This document shows, piece after piece, positions 31,295 to 41,799 of a DNA stretch of 64,000 nucleotides; within the stretch, counting starts at the first letter, position 1; each line of letters begins with the position of its first letter. Origin of the DNA: Ashinkailepas kermadecensis (lineage: Eukaryota > Arthropoda > Thecostraca > Neolepadidae); the NCBI GenBank assembly GCA_034440615.1, contig JAOTOM010005150.1:1162402-1226401 (forward strand), given 5' to 3'. The position numbers and the translations under genes are program-made. Below the pieces are notes generated by a model that searched no databases, was not told the origin of the DNA, and worked only from the letters and a program-made list of their open reading frames with translations.

Positions 31295-34080
31295 AATTGA
31301 AGGAGTTATGGGTGCTTGTCATCCAGAAGCGATTGAAGCGACAGGGTGGTGCCTTCTTTTTGGCACAATGCCTTAAATGGTTGTCTTTATGAGTTAAAGC
31401 TACTACAGTCTAGCAGGATGTGACCTATGCTTAATGTGGTGTTACAGGTGTGGCAGTGCGGTGTTGTATATTGGTCATCCTCTAGTTGAGGCTGTGTTAG
31501 TTCTGTGCAACGAGTTCTAAGTCTTGTGAGAATTACTTCTTTTTGTCGGCGAGATTGATTTGATGTGTTCCATGTGCTTACCGTTGGTTTGATGTCGTGG
31601 GTGTGGTTGGATTCGTGTTGTGTTGAGTTGTGTTGTGTTGTGTCCATGTGTTCTGGTGATGCTGGCGAATGTGGCGTTGCAGGAGGGCTTTACAATCGTG
31701 TACCGAATATTCCATACTGGGGTAAGTGTTCAATGCTAAGGCTTGTTTTGCGAGCCGGACTGCTTCGTTACCTGGATGGGCGCTAAATGACCTCATAGTC
31801 GGCGCGCCCTTAAGCTCAATTAACTAACTAACTAACTAACTTCGTTACCTGGGATGTTGGCGTGGCCCGGAATCCAGAGGAAGGAAAAGTTCATGTTTAC
31901 GTTATGGGCCACGATTTGTTGGATTCTGTCAATGACTCGATGTGGACAGTCGTGGGTGTTGCTAATTAACTGAAGGACGGATTTGGAATCTGAGCAAATT
32001 ACTACGTCTCTAGCTTTACGCCTCATGAGAATGAAGATAGCGGCCAGAATGGTCATTGCTTCAGCGGAGTAGATGGAGAAGTTATCCGGTAGACACTTGG
32101 AAAGCCTAAGGCCTGGTCCAGTGATGCCGATGTCTACCTGAACCTCGTGTTTGACCCATCCGTGAATTCGAGTGTTTTATAACTGTTGTCATCGGAAAAC
32201 TTGTGGAAGATGCCAAGAATTTCCGCCGATGTGATAGTCGATTTCTTTTCCGAGAGCAATCCTCGACCTTTGGTTGACTGAGTGTCCAGAATGGCCCAGT
32301 GGGCGGTCGAGCTGCAGCGGTTAGCATTGTGAGGTTAAGGACTGAGAGAGGCGTGGCTATTTGACTACTATATGGTGGAAGTTTGCGCCCAAATCGGCTC
32401 TTGTATGTCGGGCGTAAGGCAGCGCTGTTCAAGATGATTTTTAATGGATTTGATTGTAATGTGGTAGCGGCACAGCTGTTGTATCATGAAGTGCAGTGGA
32501 GGCGTGTTCGAGTTCACTAGAAGGCTGACTATCGGTGTGGTACTGAGGGCACCTGTGGCTGCTCTGATGCGGTTGTTTTGGATGATTTCCAACTTTTGGC
32601 TCTGGCTTTCTGAAATGGTGGCAAAGATGATGCTGTTGTATTTTAGAATGGGTCGTATGATTTATTTGTAGAGTCGTAGTGGTGCTTTCCTGTCTCTGCC
32701 CCAGTCTGTGCCTGCTATTGCACGGAGCAATGATCTGTGTGCGGCTTTGGCAATGGAATGACTAGGCTTTCCAGTCAGGAAGCGGGAAAGGTGTCGCTTT
32801 GGTACAGATCGGCCGCGAGTAGGTCCGTTAGATAATTTTTCCTAAGATGTTTAAAAACTGGTAATGGATGTCGTCCGGCCCAACCGACGTGTTTCCGCAC
32901 TTGCTGAGGGCAAGGCGTAATTCGTGCATAGTAAATGACTGGCTATAGTCTACTGTGTTGCTCCATCTAAAATTTGATTTGGCGGCAAGGGCGTCTAGAG
33001 CGCTCACAATAGTAGTGTCGTAGGTGTTGTTGCCAGAAACGTTGGCGTAGTGTAGTGTAAGGTGGTCTACGACTTGTTCGAATTGTGTACCGGAAGTGTT
33101 TTTTAGATGGTCTGTATGCTGATATGTGTAGTTCGCAAACGCATCTTTTGTAGTGTTTGTGGCCACGGCGCCGTGCGGCGATTGCCCTTTCACGGTCTGG
33201 GGTCCACCATGGCGTAGATGCCTTTTGCTTAGGTTGATTACTTTTGGGACTTAGTCTCGTGCTGCTGAGCTGATGGTCCCGAGGATTGCCTCGATTTTGC
33301 TTGTCTCTGAAGTTGATTGGTTGAGGTGTACCTGGCCCTGAATTTCGCCCAGTCCGCTCATTTCAAGTTCCAAGATAGTCTGAATAGCTTAGTGTGGTGG
33401 ATAGCGCCCGTGCGTAGCCTAATTGTGATTGGGTAGTGATCGCTGAGCCCGGGAACGTCTGAAGCTGGCCAGTCAAATAGTGAGCTTAATCGTTGGGAGC
33501 AGCACGTTAAGTCAATTCAACTGTCCGATCCTTCTAAGGTCAGGGTGTGGTGGGTGGCGGCCCCGGGTGTTCAGGAGGACTAAGTCGTGATCCGAAATAA
33601 ACTGGTGAGTTTCGCGTCCTCTAGTGTCCGTCCGATCGCTTCCCCAGGAGGGGTGTTTAGCATTAAGCATCTCCTATAATTATAACTGGTGGATGAGCCT
33701 GAAGAAGCAAGTCGCTTAGCTCCTGTGGTGTGGGGTTGCAGCTGACGGTGAAATGTATAGCGAGATGACTGTGGTTTGGAAATGGGCAATGTTGAGGCTG
33801 ACTGCTACGCAGTTCAGGGGAGTATTTAGCGTTACTCGACGATGAGGTATGCTTTTAGTGATAAGTATGGCTGCGCCCCATTTCCGACGTGGGCAATTTA
33901 CGTTATCGACATGCCAAGTGTAACCTGGAATTTTGTTCCAAATGGAGTGAGAGTCTCAAAGGTCAGTAGTTCCTTCGAGCGCGGATAGTAATGGTTTTAT
34001 GTTGTAGGAATTCTGATTTGAATTATATAAACTTGCCTGAAAGGCCACCGGTGTTCCACTGTATAAAAAAATCCCATTAC
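31295..34080 (-). pseudogene. LINE ORF2 remnant (endonuclease - [RT deleted] - RNase H)
   Basis: Endonuclease pieces include LNTPLNCVAVSLNI and NAKHPSWGSDRTDTRG (about 33850-33590). SVGPDDIHYQFL (about 32890-32850) marks the RT start. GALSTTPIVSLL (about 32555-32520) belongs to the region after the RT palm. RNase H shows SDSKSVLQLI and FSFLWIPGHANIPGN (about 32000-31845), then the tail motif CHTCNTTLSIGHILLDC (about 31455-31405). The RT palm motifs are absent, so the copy cannot encode a working polymerase. Confidence 0.8.
31776..31839 (+). mobile_element. LINE 3'-tail micro-copy 4 (in LINE RNase H)
   Basis: A 64-bp element with GGGCGC, a 20-nt loop, GCGCCC and the tail TTAAGCTCAATT(AACT)n. 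A perfect 13-bp target-site duplication CTTCGTTACCTGG lies at 31763-31775 and 31840-31852. It interrupts the RNase H coding sequence of the minus-strand LINE right at its PGNE codons. Confidence 0.93.
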
Positions 34081-34399
34081 CGAACGCGTTTAGTGTCTGT
34101 TGGCGCTCCTATACTGGGGTGGTGTCGGTGTCGTTGGGGAGAGAGAGGTGGAAGCGGTGGACGGAGAGGTGGTGGGAGGTGACTCAGGCAGAGGTGGTAG
34201 CCTGGATTTTGCCTGGGAGGTGATGGGGTGGCGTAGCGGCGGGATTTGCACTTGGGAGGCACGGAGGGCTCGGGCGCCAGTCGTTGGTCTGGGGTTTTGG
34301 GTTCGGGCTCGACTGGTGGATTTGGCAGGAGTGGTGGGTTTGGTCTGGGTGGTGGCCTCAGACGAGGCTTTGAGATGTGTTTAGGTGGATGCGCAGGAT

Positions 34400-36361
34400 A
34401 TGGTGTAGAGATCGGTCAGGCAGGAGACGGTGGCCGTGGGCTTGTGGAAGGTTTGTGTGGATTCTGTGGTGGCCTTGGGCCTAGACCTTGGTTTGGGCCG
34501 GCCGGATGGGTGTGGCAGGGGCCGAGGGCCCGTAGGAGGGAGTGGTGGGAAGGCGTCAGATTTGCGGGGAGGACCCTGACCGGTTGGAGGCGGTGTGGCG
34601 AAGCGGTACAGCCAGGTCCCGTGGTGGATGGGTGGGTACCGGTGGGGGATGGGATGGAGACCGGGTCTGGGTATGAGGGATGGTGGGGTAGGATGGGGCG
34701 GGATTGATGTGGGAGTCTGTGCCCGAGGCGGAGTGGTGGTGGGCGTAGGCTGGGTCTGAGGTGAGGTGGAGGGGGAGGAGGCCCGGTCCGCGGTGGGGTG
34801 GGCGTGGGAGGAGGCCGGGTCTGCGGTGGAGAGGGTGTGGGAGGAGGCAGGGTCCGCGGTGGAGGGGATGTGGGAAAAGGCCGGGTCTGAAGTGGAGTGG
34901 ATGTGGGAGGGACCGGATCCGCGGTGGGGTGGCGTGGGAAGGAGTGGTGGGCGATGGAGTCGGGGATCGGTGGGACGGTGGAGCCGAGGATCGGTGGGAC
35001 GTGGGAGTCGAGGGTCGGCGGGACGTTGAGGAGGGAGGTGTGCCGGGCTCCGGGAACCGGCTGCTGGTGGAATGGTAGGGCGGGTAGGAGTTGGTGTTGA
35101 AGTGGGTGTGGGTTTAGGTGTGGAGGAGAGCGTCGCTGCGTCGCTGCGCCCGGCGGTAGGTGTGGCGTGTGGGATGCGGTTGTGGAGGTGGAGATGTCAG
35201 TGGTGGAGGTGGTGTTGCGTAAGTGTTGTGCTGCTGTGTGTGGCACGCTGTGAGCCGCCGCATACCGACACGCCTCCCTCTCGAATGCCCACTTGGGACA
35301 ATTTGGGTCAGTGGCGGGATGCGGCCCATCTCCTTTCGGATGATGTGCAGTCGGATGCCGTGTGGTGACTGGCGCACTGGCTGCATCGTGGTGTTGGCGA
35401 AGCGCATGCGTGTTCACCATGACCATAACGCAGACAGAAGTGGCTCCGTAGTGGTAAAGGCACTTAGAGGCGTACCTCGTATGCCTTGTCGTGAATGTGT
35501 ATGTGTGATGGCAGTTGCAGTACGTTGAATGCCAAAATTAAGATGTGTGTGTAATGTTCCTTCCGCCTAATGTGATCTATCGTGGCTGTGGCGTCTAGGA
35601 GGGCTGAGGCGTCATTGTCGATGCTGTCGAGTGGCAAGTTATCCAGCTCTGTGGCGCAAATGTAGCCCCGGCTGGTGTTCAGTGTGCGATGTAGCGTGAA
35701 AGAGCAGCACCGATTGTTGAAGGTGTGTGTGTGTGTGTCAGCGCTGCTCTGTGTTTGAACGATAATGTGGGTGGTGTGTCTGTTGATCGTGAAGTGTGTT
35801 GATTGGAGAATGTGGCGGAGTGTCTGCGCGAGAGTGAAAGACGACTCTGGCGTGATGGTGTGGCCTGGCTCTGTGTAGGTGCCTACTAGGTGGCGCCTTC
35901 TGTGGTGCGGGCGGTAGACGCCGTTGGGGGTGACATGGCGTGTATGGGTCGGTTCCGCCCCCGCAAGGTGTCCCTCCTGACTGAAAAATACCCGTATTGA
36001 TTGCACCCGTGGACCGAGCTTTTGCCCTCTGGTCCCTGCCCCGGCCGCAATGTTCTAGGGCAGTAGGCTCGTCACCGTTAGGTTTCCTTCCGGGGGTGAT
36101 GGTTGGTTGGGAGACAGAGATAATTTGGGGATTTGGTGTGAGAGGTTTTCCTTCTAGAGTCGCAGGAGTGCTCGACTAGGGTGCATGGAGCGCTTGCTGT
36201 CTTCGAGTCTTCGCTGCTTCTGCCGCTACAGGTTTGTCTTCTTTCTCAAACCTTGTACCTTCCTGGATCTCTTCTTGCTTGCTGATTGCTCTCCCTCGAC
36301 GCGCCGGCTGGCGGGGTGTTTTGACCGGGCAACCGGATCCAGTGGTCTCTATGCAAAACAA
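34400..36361 (-). pseudogene. LINE ORF1 (gag-like) remnant
   Basis: The minus strand reads a basic N-terminus (AAKTRRQQALHAP), then YTEPGHTITPESSFTLA, RGYICATELDNLPLDSI and ILILAFNVLQLPSHI, typical of I-like gag proteins. Zinc-knuckle remnants (PNCPKWAFEREACRY) follow, and then a long Pro/Thr-rich tail (about 34416-35150). The G-rich ORFs on the + strand at 34100-35368 are its shadows. The frame changes at least twice (near 35460 and 35390). Confidence 0.75.
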
Positions 36362-36469
36362 AAACTCATAACGGACGAGGCTTCTGAGCCGAGATAGGTC
36401 ACATGCTGGGCGTTTTCCATGACGGGGGAGCTGTCCTTGCTTGCAAGGGTCGGGTCAGTGTGGTTGGAT

Positions 36470-37737
36470 TTTACGTACATTGGACATGGAGATGCGCGTC
36501 AGCAGAGAGGAATTAGTGGGCTTGTTAACCAGTGGAAAAGCGTTTGGGCGTGGCAACTATTATGATCATGTGCTCAATTATAGTTTGCGATTGGTTAAGG
36601 AGAAAATCCCTCGGGGCTATCTCCAGAGTGAATCGTCGATTGTGGACATGAAAAAGCCGACCGACTTGATTGCCAAGAAATTAAAAGGAAAGTGATTAGG
36701 TATAAGCGAATCCAGGACAAATTCCATAGGTCAGTGTGCGACTTATCCTTCGAGAGACGAGGTGTTCTCAGTGTCCCTGAAGCGTAGTGACCACGTCGTA
36801 AGTGATGATGCAGCTAAGATCGGCTGTGATGGCGAAGCCGTGAAGGGAGCACGAGAACGACCGGCTAGAATATACGATCAGCTCACCGCCCGTTCTCAGC
36901 GTCGGGCAACCTCAAAAGTTGCTCAACAGCACAGTTCTCTGTAGCTCGTGGAGACTGCCAGACAAAGTGCTCGTGCTTAGGGCATGAAGGACGCGGCTTT
37001 CGTGCTGCGACAGTTGGAGCATCACCGAATCGGCCCAGCAAGATTCGCCGGGCTCTCAGAAGCTGTAAAGTGAGCCAACCCGAGTGCTTGTCAGGAGACC
37101 GGGCGGTGGCAATGTGTGTGTCAGCTGACTTGTCTGTGCACGGCTGCCGTATGGTCCGCGTAGTGACGAATGATGCGGCCAAGACAGACATCCTGCCCGC
37201 TTATGTAAAGGTGCATGAGGTCAAGGTACAGTGCTATCCGGCAGCCAGCAGCATGCAATTCACCGAGACGTCAGCTGAGGTGACTGTGTAGGTTCTCCTG
37301 TAGCATGCGGCTCAACGTACCTTCAGAGACCCAGCTGCATTCAGTGAGATCACTGCGATAGACGAGGGTCTCGTCCGTCTCTCATTGATTGTCGCTGTTC
37401 TGCAAAAATGCAAGCCTTTGTATCCAGACTGGTACGACAAGCACGCATGGATACAGCTCAGTTGATGGTCCAGCTGTATCCATGGTTCTACATATCCGCC
37501 TCCGTGCAGAAGCTGCTGATCCACGGTGTTACTGCAGGTGCACATGCTCTTCTTCCTGTCGACATGTACAGTGCGGGTGTGCAGGAGAGCCGGAATACAC
37601 ATAACGGGCAGTACCGACTCAGACATGCCCGCAACACGTCACGAACCGACACCATCAAGAATCAACTTCACTATCTACTAATCACCAGCGACCCGAAGAC
37701 GACTCAACATCAAAGGCATTTTGTGGCTGCTGAATGA
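36470..37737 (+). pseudogene. Decayed transposon-like gene (unclassified family)
   Basis: Pieces in several + frames form one protein: KAFGRGNYYDHVLNY (about 36540), RIYDQLTARSQRRATSK (about 36868), KTDILPAYVKVHEVKVQCY (about 37183) and LYPWFYISASVQKLLIHG (about 37470), followed by a basic/Ser C-terminus ending near 37734. From memory the last blocks match the C-terminus of a multi-copy, uncharacterised arthropod mobile-element protein. Stops at 36695, 36942 and 37290 and frame changes show it is inactive. Terminal repeats were not found. Confidence 0.55.
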
Positions 37738-37975
37738 ATTGAAATATCGGAGAGTCTTCTATAGATAGTTAATGGTTAGTTAATTATTTATTTGGGCTTT
37801 AGGGCGCAATGGTATGTTATTGTTCGTAACTATGAGTATAGTATGTCCTGTGTTTGGTTCTGGTCTTTTGTGTTCTTTGTTTTTAATTAAGGCTACAGTA
37901 TTTCATCATGCGTTTAGAGGAAATACGATACTTTCGAGCATGTGCATTCTGGCACGTGTATTGCTGCATTAGGGA
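37738..37975. other. Unique AT-rich spacer
   Basis: Nothing recognised before the 66-bp array. Confidence 0.4.
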
Positions 37976-38818
37976 TTAGCCGGTGGGACGTCACGCCCGA
38001 CGTTATATATACCCATTATATCTGTGGGTATAGTCCGTGGATTAGCCGGTGGGACGTCACGCCCGACGTTATATATACCCATTATATCTGTGGGTATAGT
38101 CCGTGGATTAGCCCGTGGGACGTCACGCCCGACGTTATATATACCCATTATATCTGTGGGTATAGTCCGTGGATTAGCCCGTGGGACGTCACGCCCGACG
38201 TTATATATACCCATTATATCTGTGGGTATAGTCCGTGGATTGGCCGGTGGGACGTCACGCCCGACGTTATATATACCCATTATATCTGTGGGTATAGTCC
38301 GTGGATTGGCCGGTGGGACGTCACGCCCGACGTTATATATACCCATTATATCTGTGGGTATAGTCCGTGGATTGGCCGGTGGGACGTCACGCCCGACGTC
38401 ATATATACCCATTATATCTGTGGGTATAGTCCGTGGATTAGCCCGTGGGACGTCACGCCCGACGTTATATATACCCATTATATCTGTGGGTATAGTCCGT
38501 GGATTAGCCGGTGGGACGTCACGCCCGACGTTATATATACCCATTATATCTGTGGGTATAGTCCGTGGATTGGCCGGTGGGACGTCACGCCCGACGTCAT
38601 ATATACCCATTATATCTGTGGGTATAGTCCGTGGATTAGCCGGTGGGACGTCACGCCCGACGTCATATATACCCATTATATCTGTGGGTATAGTCCGTGG
38701 ATTAGCCGGTGGGACGTCACGCCCGACGTTATATATACCCATTATATCTGTGGGTATAGTCCGTGGATTAGCCGGTGGGACGTCACGCCCGACGTCATAT
38801 ATACCCATTATATCTGTG
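37976..38818. repeat. 66-bp tandem repeat, 12.8 units, very uniform
   Basis: Units start with TTAGCCGGTGGGACGTCACG and continue CCCGACGTTATATATACCCA, TTATATCTGTGGGTATAGTC, CGTGGA. Only three sites vary noticeably: TT[A/G]GCC, GCC[G/C]GTG and ACGT[T/C]AT. Each unit has an 8-bp inverted repeat TATACCCA/TGGGTATA and a 5-bp one ACGTC/GACGT. 66 is a multiple of 3, so the + strand has open frames of 279-320 codons and the minus strand one of 279; none is a gene. Confidence 0.97.
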
Positions 38819-38920
38819 ATTCATATCTTAGGGGTATATTTTGGCGTAATTTCAGCCACTTAGAAGAAGGAGATCTTGGATCTATTCTGCGTAGCAATCA
38901 TTAGGCCTCTTTTACAGTGC

Positions 38921-38980
38921 TGGGCGCGGATGATCAAAACTGGTCGAAGCGCCCTAAAGCCCAAATAACTAACTAACTAA
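38921..38980 (+). mobile_element. LINE 3'-tail micro-copy 5 (hairpin complete)
   Basis: A 60-bp element: T + GGGCGC, 21-nt loop, GCGCCC, tail TAAAGCCCAAATAACTAACT. A perfect 14-bp target-site duplication CTCTTTTACAGTGC lies at 38907-38920 and 38981-38994. Confidence 0.95.
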
Positions 38981-39438
38981 CTCTTTTACAGTGCAGAATG
39001 ATCGCATAGCAAACGCTAATTAAAAACTATCCAATATATGAACGATCATGGACTTCGCTTATGACGTCATTATGATGTCGTCATGCATGACCGGACTTTC
39101 AAACCAAGGTACCCTTGGTAATCATGGAGCTGTGTGCACAATTTGAGCTGTATACCTCAATTGGTTCCCGAAATATTTGGCGCATGTAAAATGAGGGGAG
39201 CGGAATGCTCCTTCCTCTCTGGCAGACCTTTCCTCTCTTCCGCCCCTGGCATTCCTGGATTAAGCAATTTTAAGACAATAGAGCCTCCCCATGTGTTCCA
39301 AATTTGAAGCTCTTTCGATTAAGACCAAAATAGTCCCTGTAACCAGCATACTTTGTCCGCAACGATGTCTGGCCAGTTTTTCCTTAGAGTTATCACAGTG
39401 CGCAGTGATGGGGACTGGGTACCGCTGCGCAAGCCTTC

Positions 39439-39575
39439 AGCAGCAGTCGGTACGGGCCACGACCGCCAGTGACATGCGGCTGGGAAGCGGCCGACCGACC
39501 CAGACAGCAGCAGCAGTCGGTGCGGGCCACGACCGCCAGTGACATGCGGCTGGGAAGCGGCCGCAGGTCAAGTGT
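39439..39575. repeat. 69-bp direct duplication
   Basis: The segment CAGCAGTCGGTACGGGCCAC...GGCTGGGAAGCGGCCG occurs twice, 69 bp apart, just before the 97-bp array. Confidence 0.9.
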
Positions 39576-39620
39576 GGCCGGCCATTAGCCGGAGACCAGT
39601 CGGGATTAGCTCGGTACCGC

Positions 39621-40640
39621 CGGCAGCGGCCGACAGTCTCACGTGTCGCCGGAGTCTGACGCCCCGGCGGCCGCGGCGCTCCGGCCCGCCACGGAGCGGT
39701 ACAGTGCTGGAGGGTCCCGGCAGCGGCCGACAGTCTCACGTGTCGCCGGAGTCTGACGCCCCGGCGGCCGCGGCGCTCCGGCTCACCACGGAGCGGTACA
39801 GTGCGGGAGGGCGCCGGCAGCGGCCGACAGTCTCACGTGTCGCCGGAGTCTGACGCCCCGGCGGCCGCGGCGCTCCGGCCCGCCACGGAGCGGTACAGTG
39901 CTGGAGGGTCCCGGCAGCGGCCGACGGTCTCACGTGTCGCCGGAGTCTGACGCCCCGGCGGCCGCGGCGCTCCGGCTCACCACGGGCGGTACAGTGCTGG
40001 AGGGTCCCGGCAGCGGCCGACAGTCTCACGTGTCGCCGGAGTCTGACGCCCCGGCGGCCGCGGCGCTCCGGCCCGCCACGGAGCGGTACAGTGCTGGAGG
40101 GTCCCGGCAGCGGCCGACAGTCTCACGTGTCGCCGGAGTCTGACGCCCCGGCGGCCGCGGCGCTCCGGCCCGCCACGGAGCGGTACAGTGCGGGAGGGCG
40201 CCGGCAGCGGCCGACAGTCTCACGTGTCGCCGGAGTCTGACGCCCCGGCGGCCGCGGCGCTCCGGCCCGACACGGAGCGGTACAGTGCTGGAGGGTCCCG
40301 GCAGCGGCCGACAGTCTCACGTGTCGCCGGAGTCTGACGCCCCGGCGGCCGCGGCGCTCCGGCCCGCCACGGAGCGGTACAGTGCGGGGGGGCGCCGGCC
40401 GCGGCCGAAGGCCTCACGTGTCGCGGGGCTGACGCCCCGGCGGCCGCGGAGCGGTACAGTGCTGGAGGGTCCCGGCAGCGGCCGACAGTCTCACGTGTCG
40501 CCGGAGTCTGACGCCCCGGCGGCCGCGGCGCTCCGGCCCGCCACGGAGCGGTACAGTGCGGGAGGGCGCCGGCAGCGGCCGACAGTCTCACGTGTCGCCG
40601 GGCCTGCGGGGCCCCGGCTCACCACGGAGCGGAGGAGGGC
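39621..40640. repeat. 97-bp CpG-rich tandem repeat, ~10 units
   Basis: Units CCGGCAGCGGCCGACAGTCT, CACGTGTCGCCGGAGTCTGA, CGCCCCGGCGGCCGCGGCGC, TCCGGCCCGCCACGGAGCGG, TACAGTGCTGGAGGGTC. Successive copies are 97 bp apart (40026, 40123, 40220). A GCGGCCGC (NotI) octamer lies in nearly every unit. One unit near 40390-40450 is shortened. ORFs on both strands are artefacts. Confidence 0.96.
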
Positions 40641-40970
40641 GCCGGGGGCCGCGAGAGGCGGGGCTGGCTGGCGGCGGAGGATGAGCCCAGTATGTTATCT
40701 GGCTCGTTATCAGGAAACAATGGCCTGACGACACGGCGTGCTCTGGGCGGCGATTTATGGGCGGGTAGCCTCGCCGGCAGGAATGTCTGCCGGCGGCGGC
40801 ACGGTGCCGCCCACCCGCCCACCCGGCCGCCCATCAACGTCTGCCTGTCGCACGTCCGCCTGGTGACGTCCACCCACTCACCGGCGTCCGTCTACTGACG
40901 TCCGTCTACTGACGTCCGTCCATCAGCGGCTGCCTGGTACCATCTTCTCATCGCCACCCTTCCTTCGGAG

Positions 40971-41152
40971 GGTCGCGGTAGCTCAGCTGGTATGGCGTTG
41001 GACTCTTGATCGTAAGATCGTAGGTTCGAATCCCACGACCGGCGTGATTACCGGGTCCACCCGCGACCAATCGGCGTGGGAGGTTGGCGACGCTGTATCC
41101 ATGATCTAGCAGTTGAATGCGTCGTAAAAGAACCCAAGGTTATTCTTCTTTT
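40971..41152 (+). mobile_element. tRNA-derived SINE (Lys-type head) copy 3
   Basis: Head GGTCGCGGTAGCTCAGCTGG, anticodon region GGACTCTTGATCG, B-box GGTTCGAATCC, core ACCAATCGGCGTGGGAGGTT, then GAATGCGTCGTAAAAGAACC and tail TTCTTCTTTT. It is the best-preserved Lys-type copy. The tRNA part lacks about one D-arm base and continues straight into the SINE core, so it is not a free tRNA gene. Confidence 0.9.
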
Positions 41153-41154
41153 AC

Positions 41155-41450
41155 CGGCGTATGTCCACCGACAGCTGACTTAAACCCTCCTCCCACCGGC
41201 ATATGTCCACCGGTGGCCGCCTGATACCCTCCTCCCACCGGCATATGTCCACCGGTGGCCGCCTGATACCCTCCTCCCGCCGGCATATGTCCACCGGTGG
41301 CCGCCTAATACCCTCCCACCGGCATATGTCCACCGGTGGCCGCCTGATACCCTCTTCTCACCGGCGTATGTCCACCGATAGCTGCCTGATACCGTCCATC
41401 CACTGGCATATGTCCACCGGTGGCTGCTTGATACCGTTCTCCCACCAGCG
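41155..41450. repeat. 42-bp minisatellite, ~7 units
   Basis: Units CCACCGGCATATGTCCACCG + GTGGCCGCCTGATACCCTCC + TC, with the palindrome CCACCGGTGG. It starts immediately after the SINE tail at 41152. Confidence 0.94.
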
Positions 41451-41554
41451 TCGCCATATAAAATATATTGAAAATAATATTAATATCGACATCAAAACAT
41501 TAGGTGAGACCGGTTTGTGTTGCTACATTTCGGTATACTTGTATTGGCTTTGGG

Positions 41555-41795
41555 TGGAGTGCCGTGCCCATCACGGATTCTTCCATGTGAAACGAGCACG
41601 GTGCAGCTGTTCTACGTCCCACTTTTCGTAGAGTGCTGTACTCACATAGCTTCCTCCATGTGGGACGAGGACAGTGCAGCTGTTGCACGTCCCACTTTGG
41701 GTAGAGTGTTGTGCCCATCGCAGTTGCCTTCATGTGAGACGAGCATGGTGCAGCTGCCATACGTCCCACGTTTGCACGTCCCACCGTTCGCCAAC
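41555..41795. repeat. ~77-bp degenerate repeat, 3 units
   Basis: Three diverged copies with TCCATGTGRRACGAGSACRG + TGCAGCTGTT + ACGTCCCAC. Confidence 0.85.
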
Positions 41796-41799
41796 GAAT

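Larger units (their letters stand above)
31295..36370 (-). mobile_element. Degraded I/Jockey-superfamily LINE, RT core deleted
   Basis: Non-LTR retrotransposon on the minus strand. In order from 36.37 kb down it has ORF1 (gag-like with zinc-knuckle remnants and a Pro-rich tail), AP-type endonuclease, the N-terminal edge of the RT, then directly the RT C-terminal thumb region, RNase H and a C-terminal CCHC-type motif. The RT palm with its catalytic motifs is missing around 32800-32840. Stops and frameshifts run throughout. A micro-copy of the other LINE family is inserted at 31776. Clade call is from domain layout only. Confidence 0.85.

Noticed and set aside
34100..35368. G-rich + strand ORFs
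   Set aside because: Antisense of the Pro-rich tail of the minus-strand LINE ORF1.
37976..38818. CRISPR-like array
   Set aside because: Units are contiguous with no distinct spacers, and the DNA is animal nuclear.
37942..38904. 320-codon + ORF and 279-codon minus ORF
   Set aside because: 66-bp unit, a multiple of 3, open in several frames on both strands; no start context or similarity.
40971..41043. Functional tRNA-Lys gene (also 12761, 29311)
   Set aside because: The tRNA-like part has arm defects and runs into a shared SINE core with target duplications in some copies.
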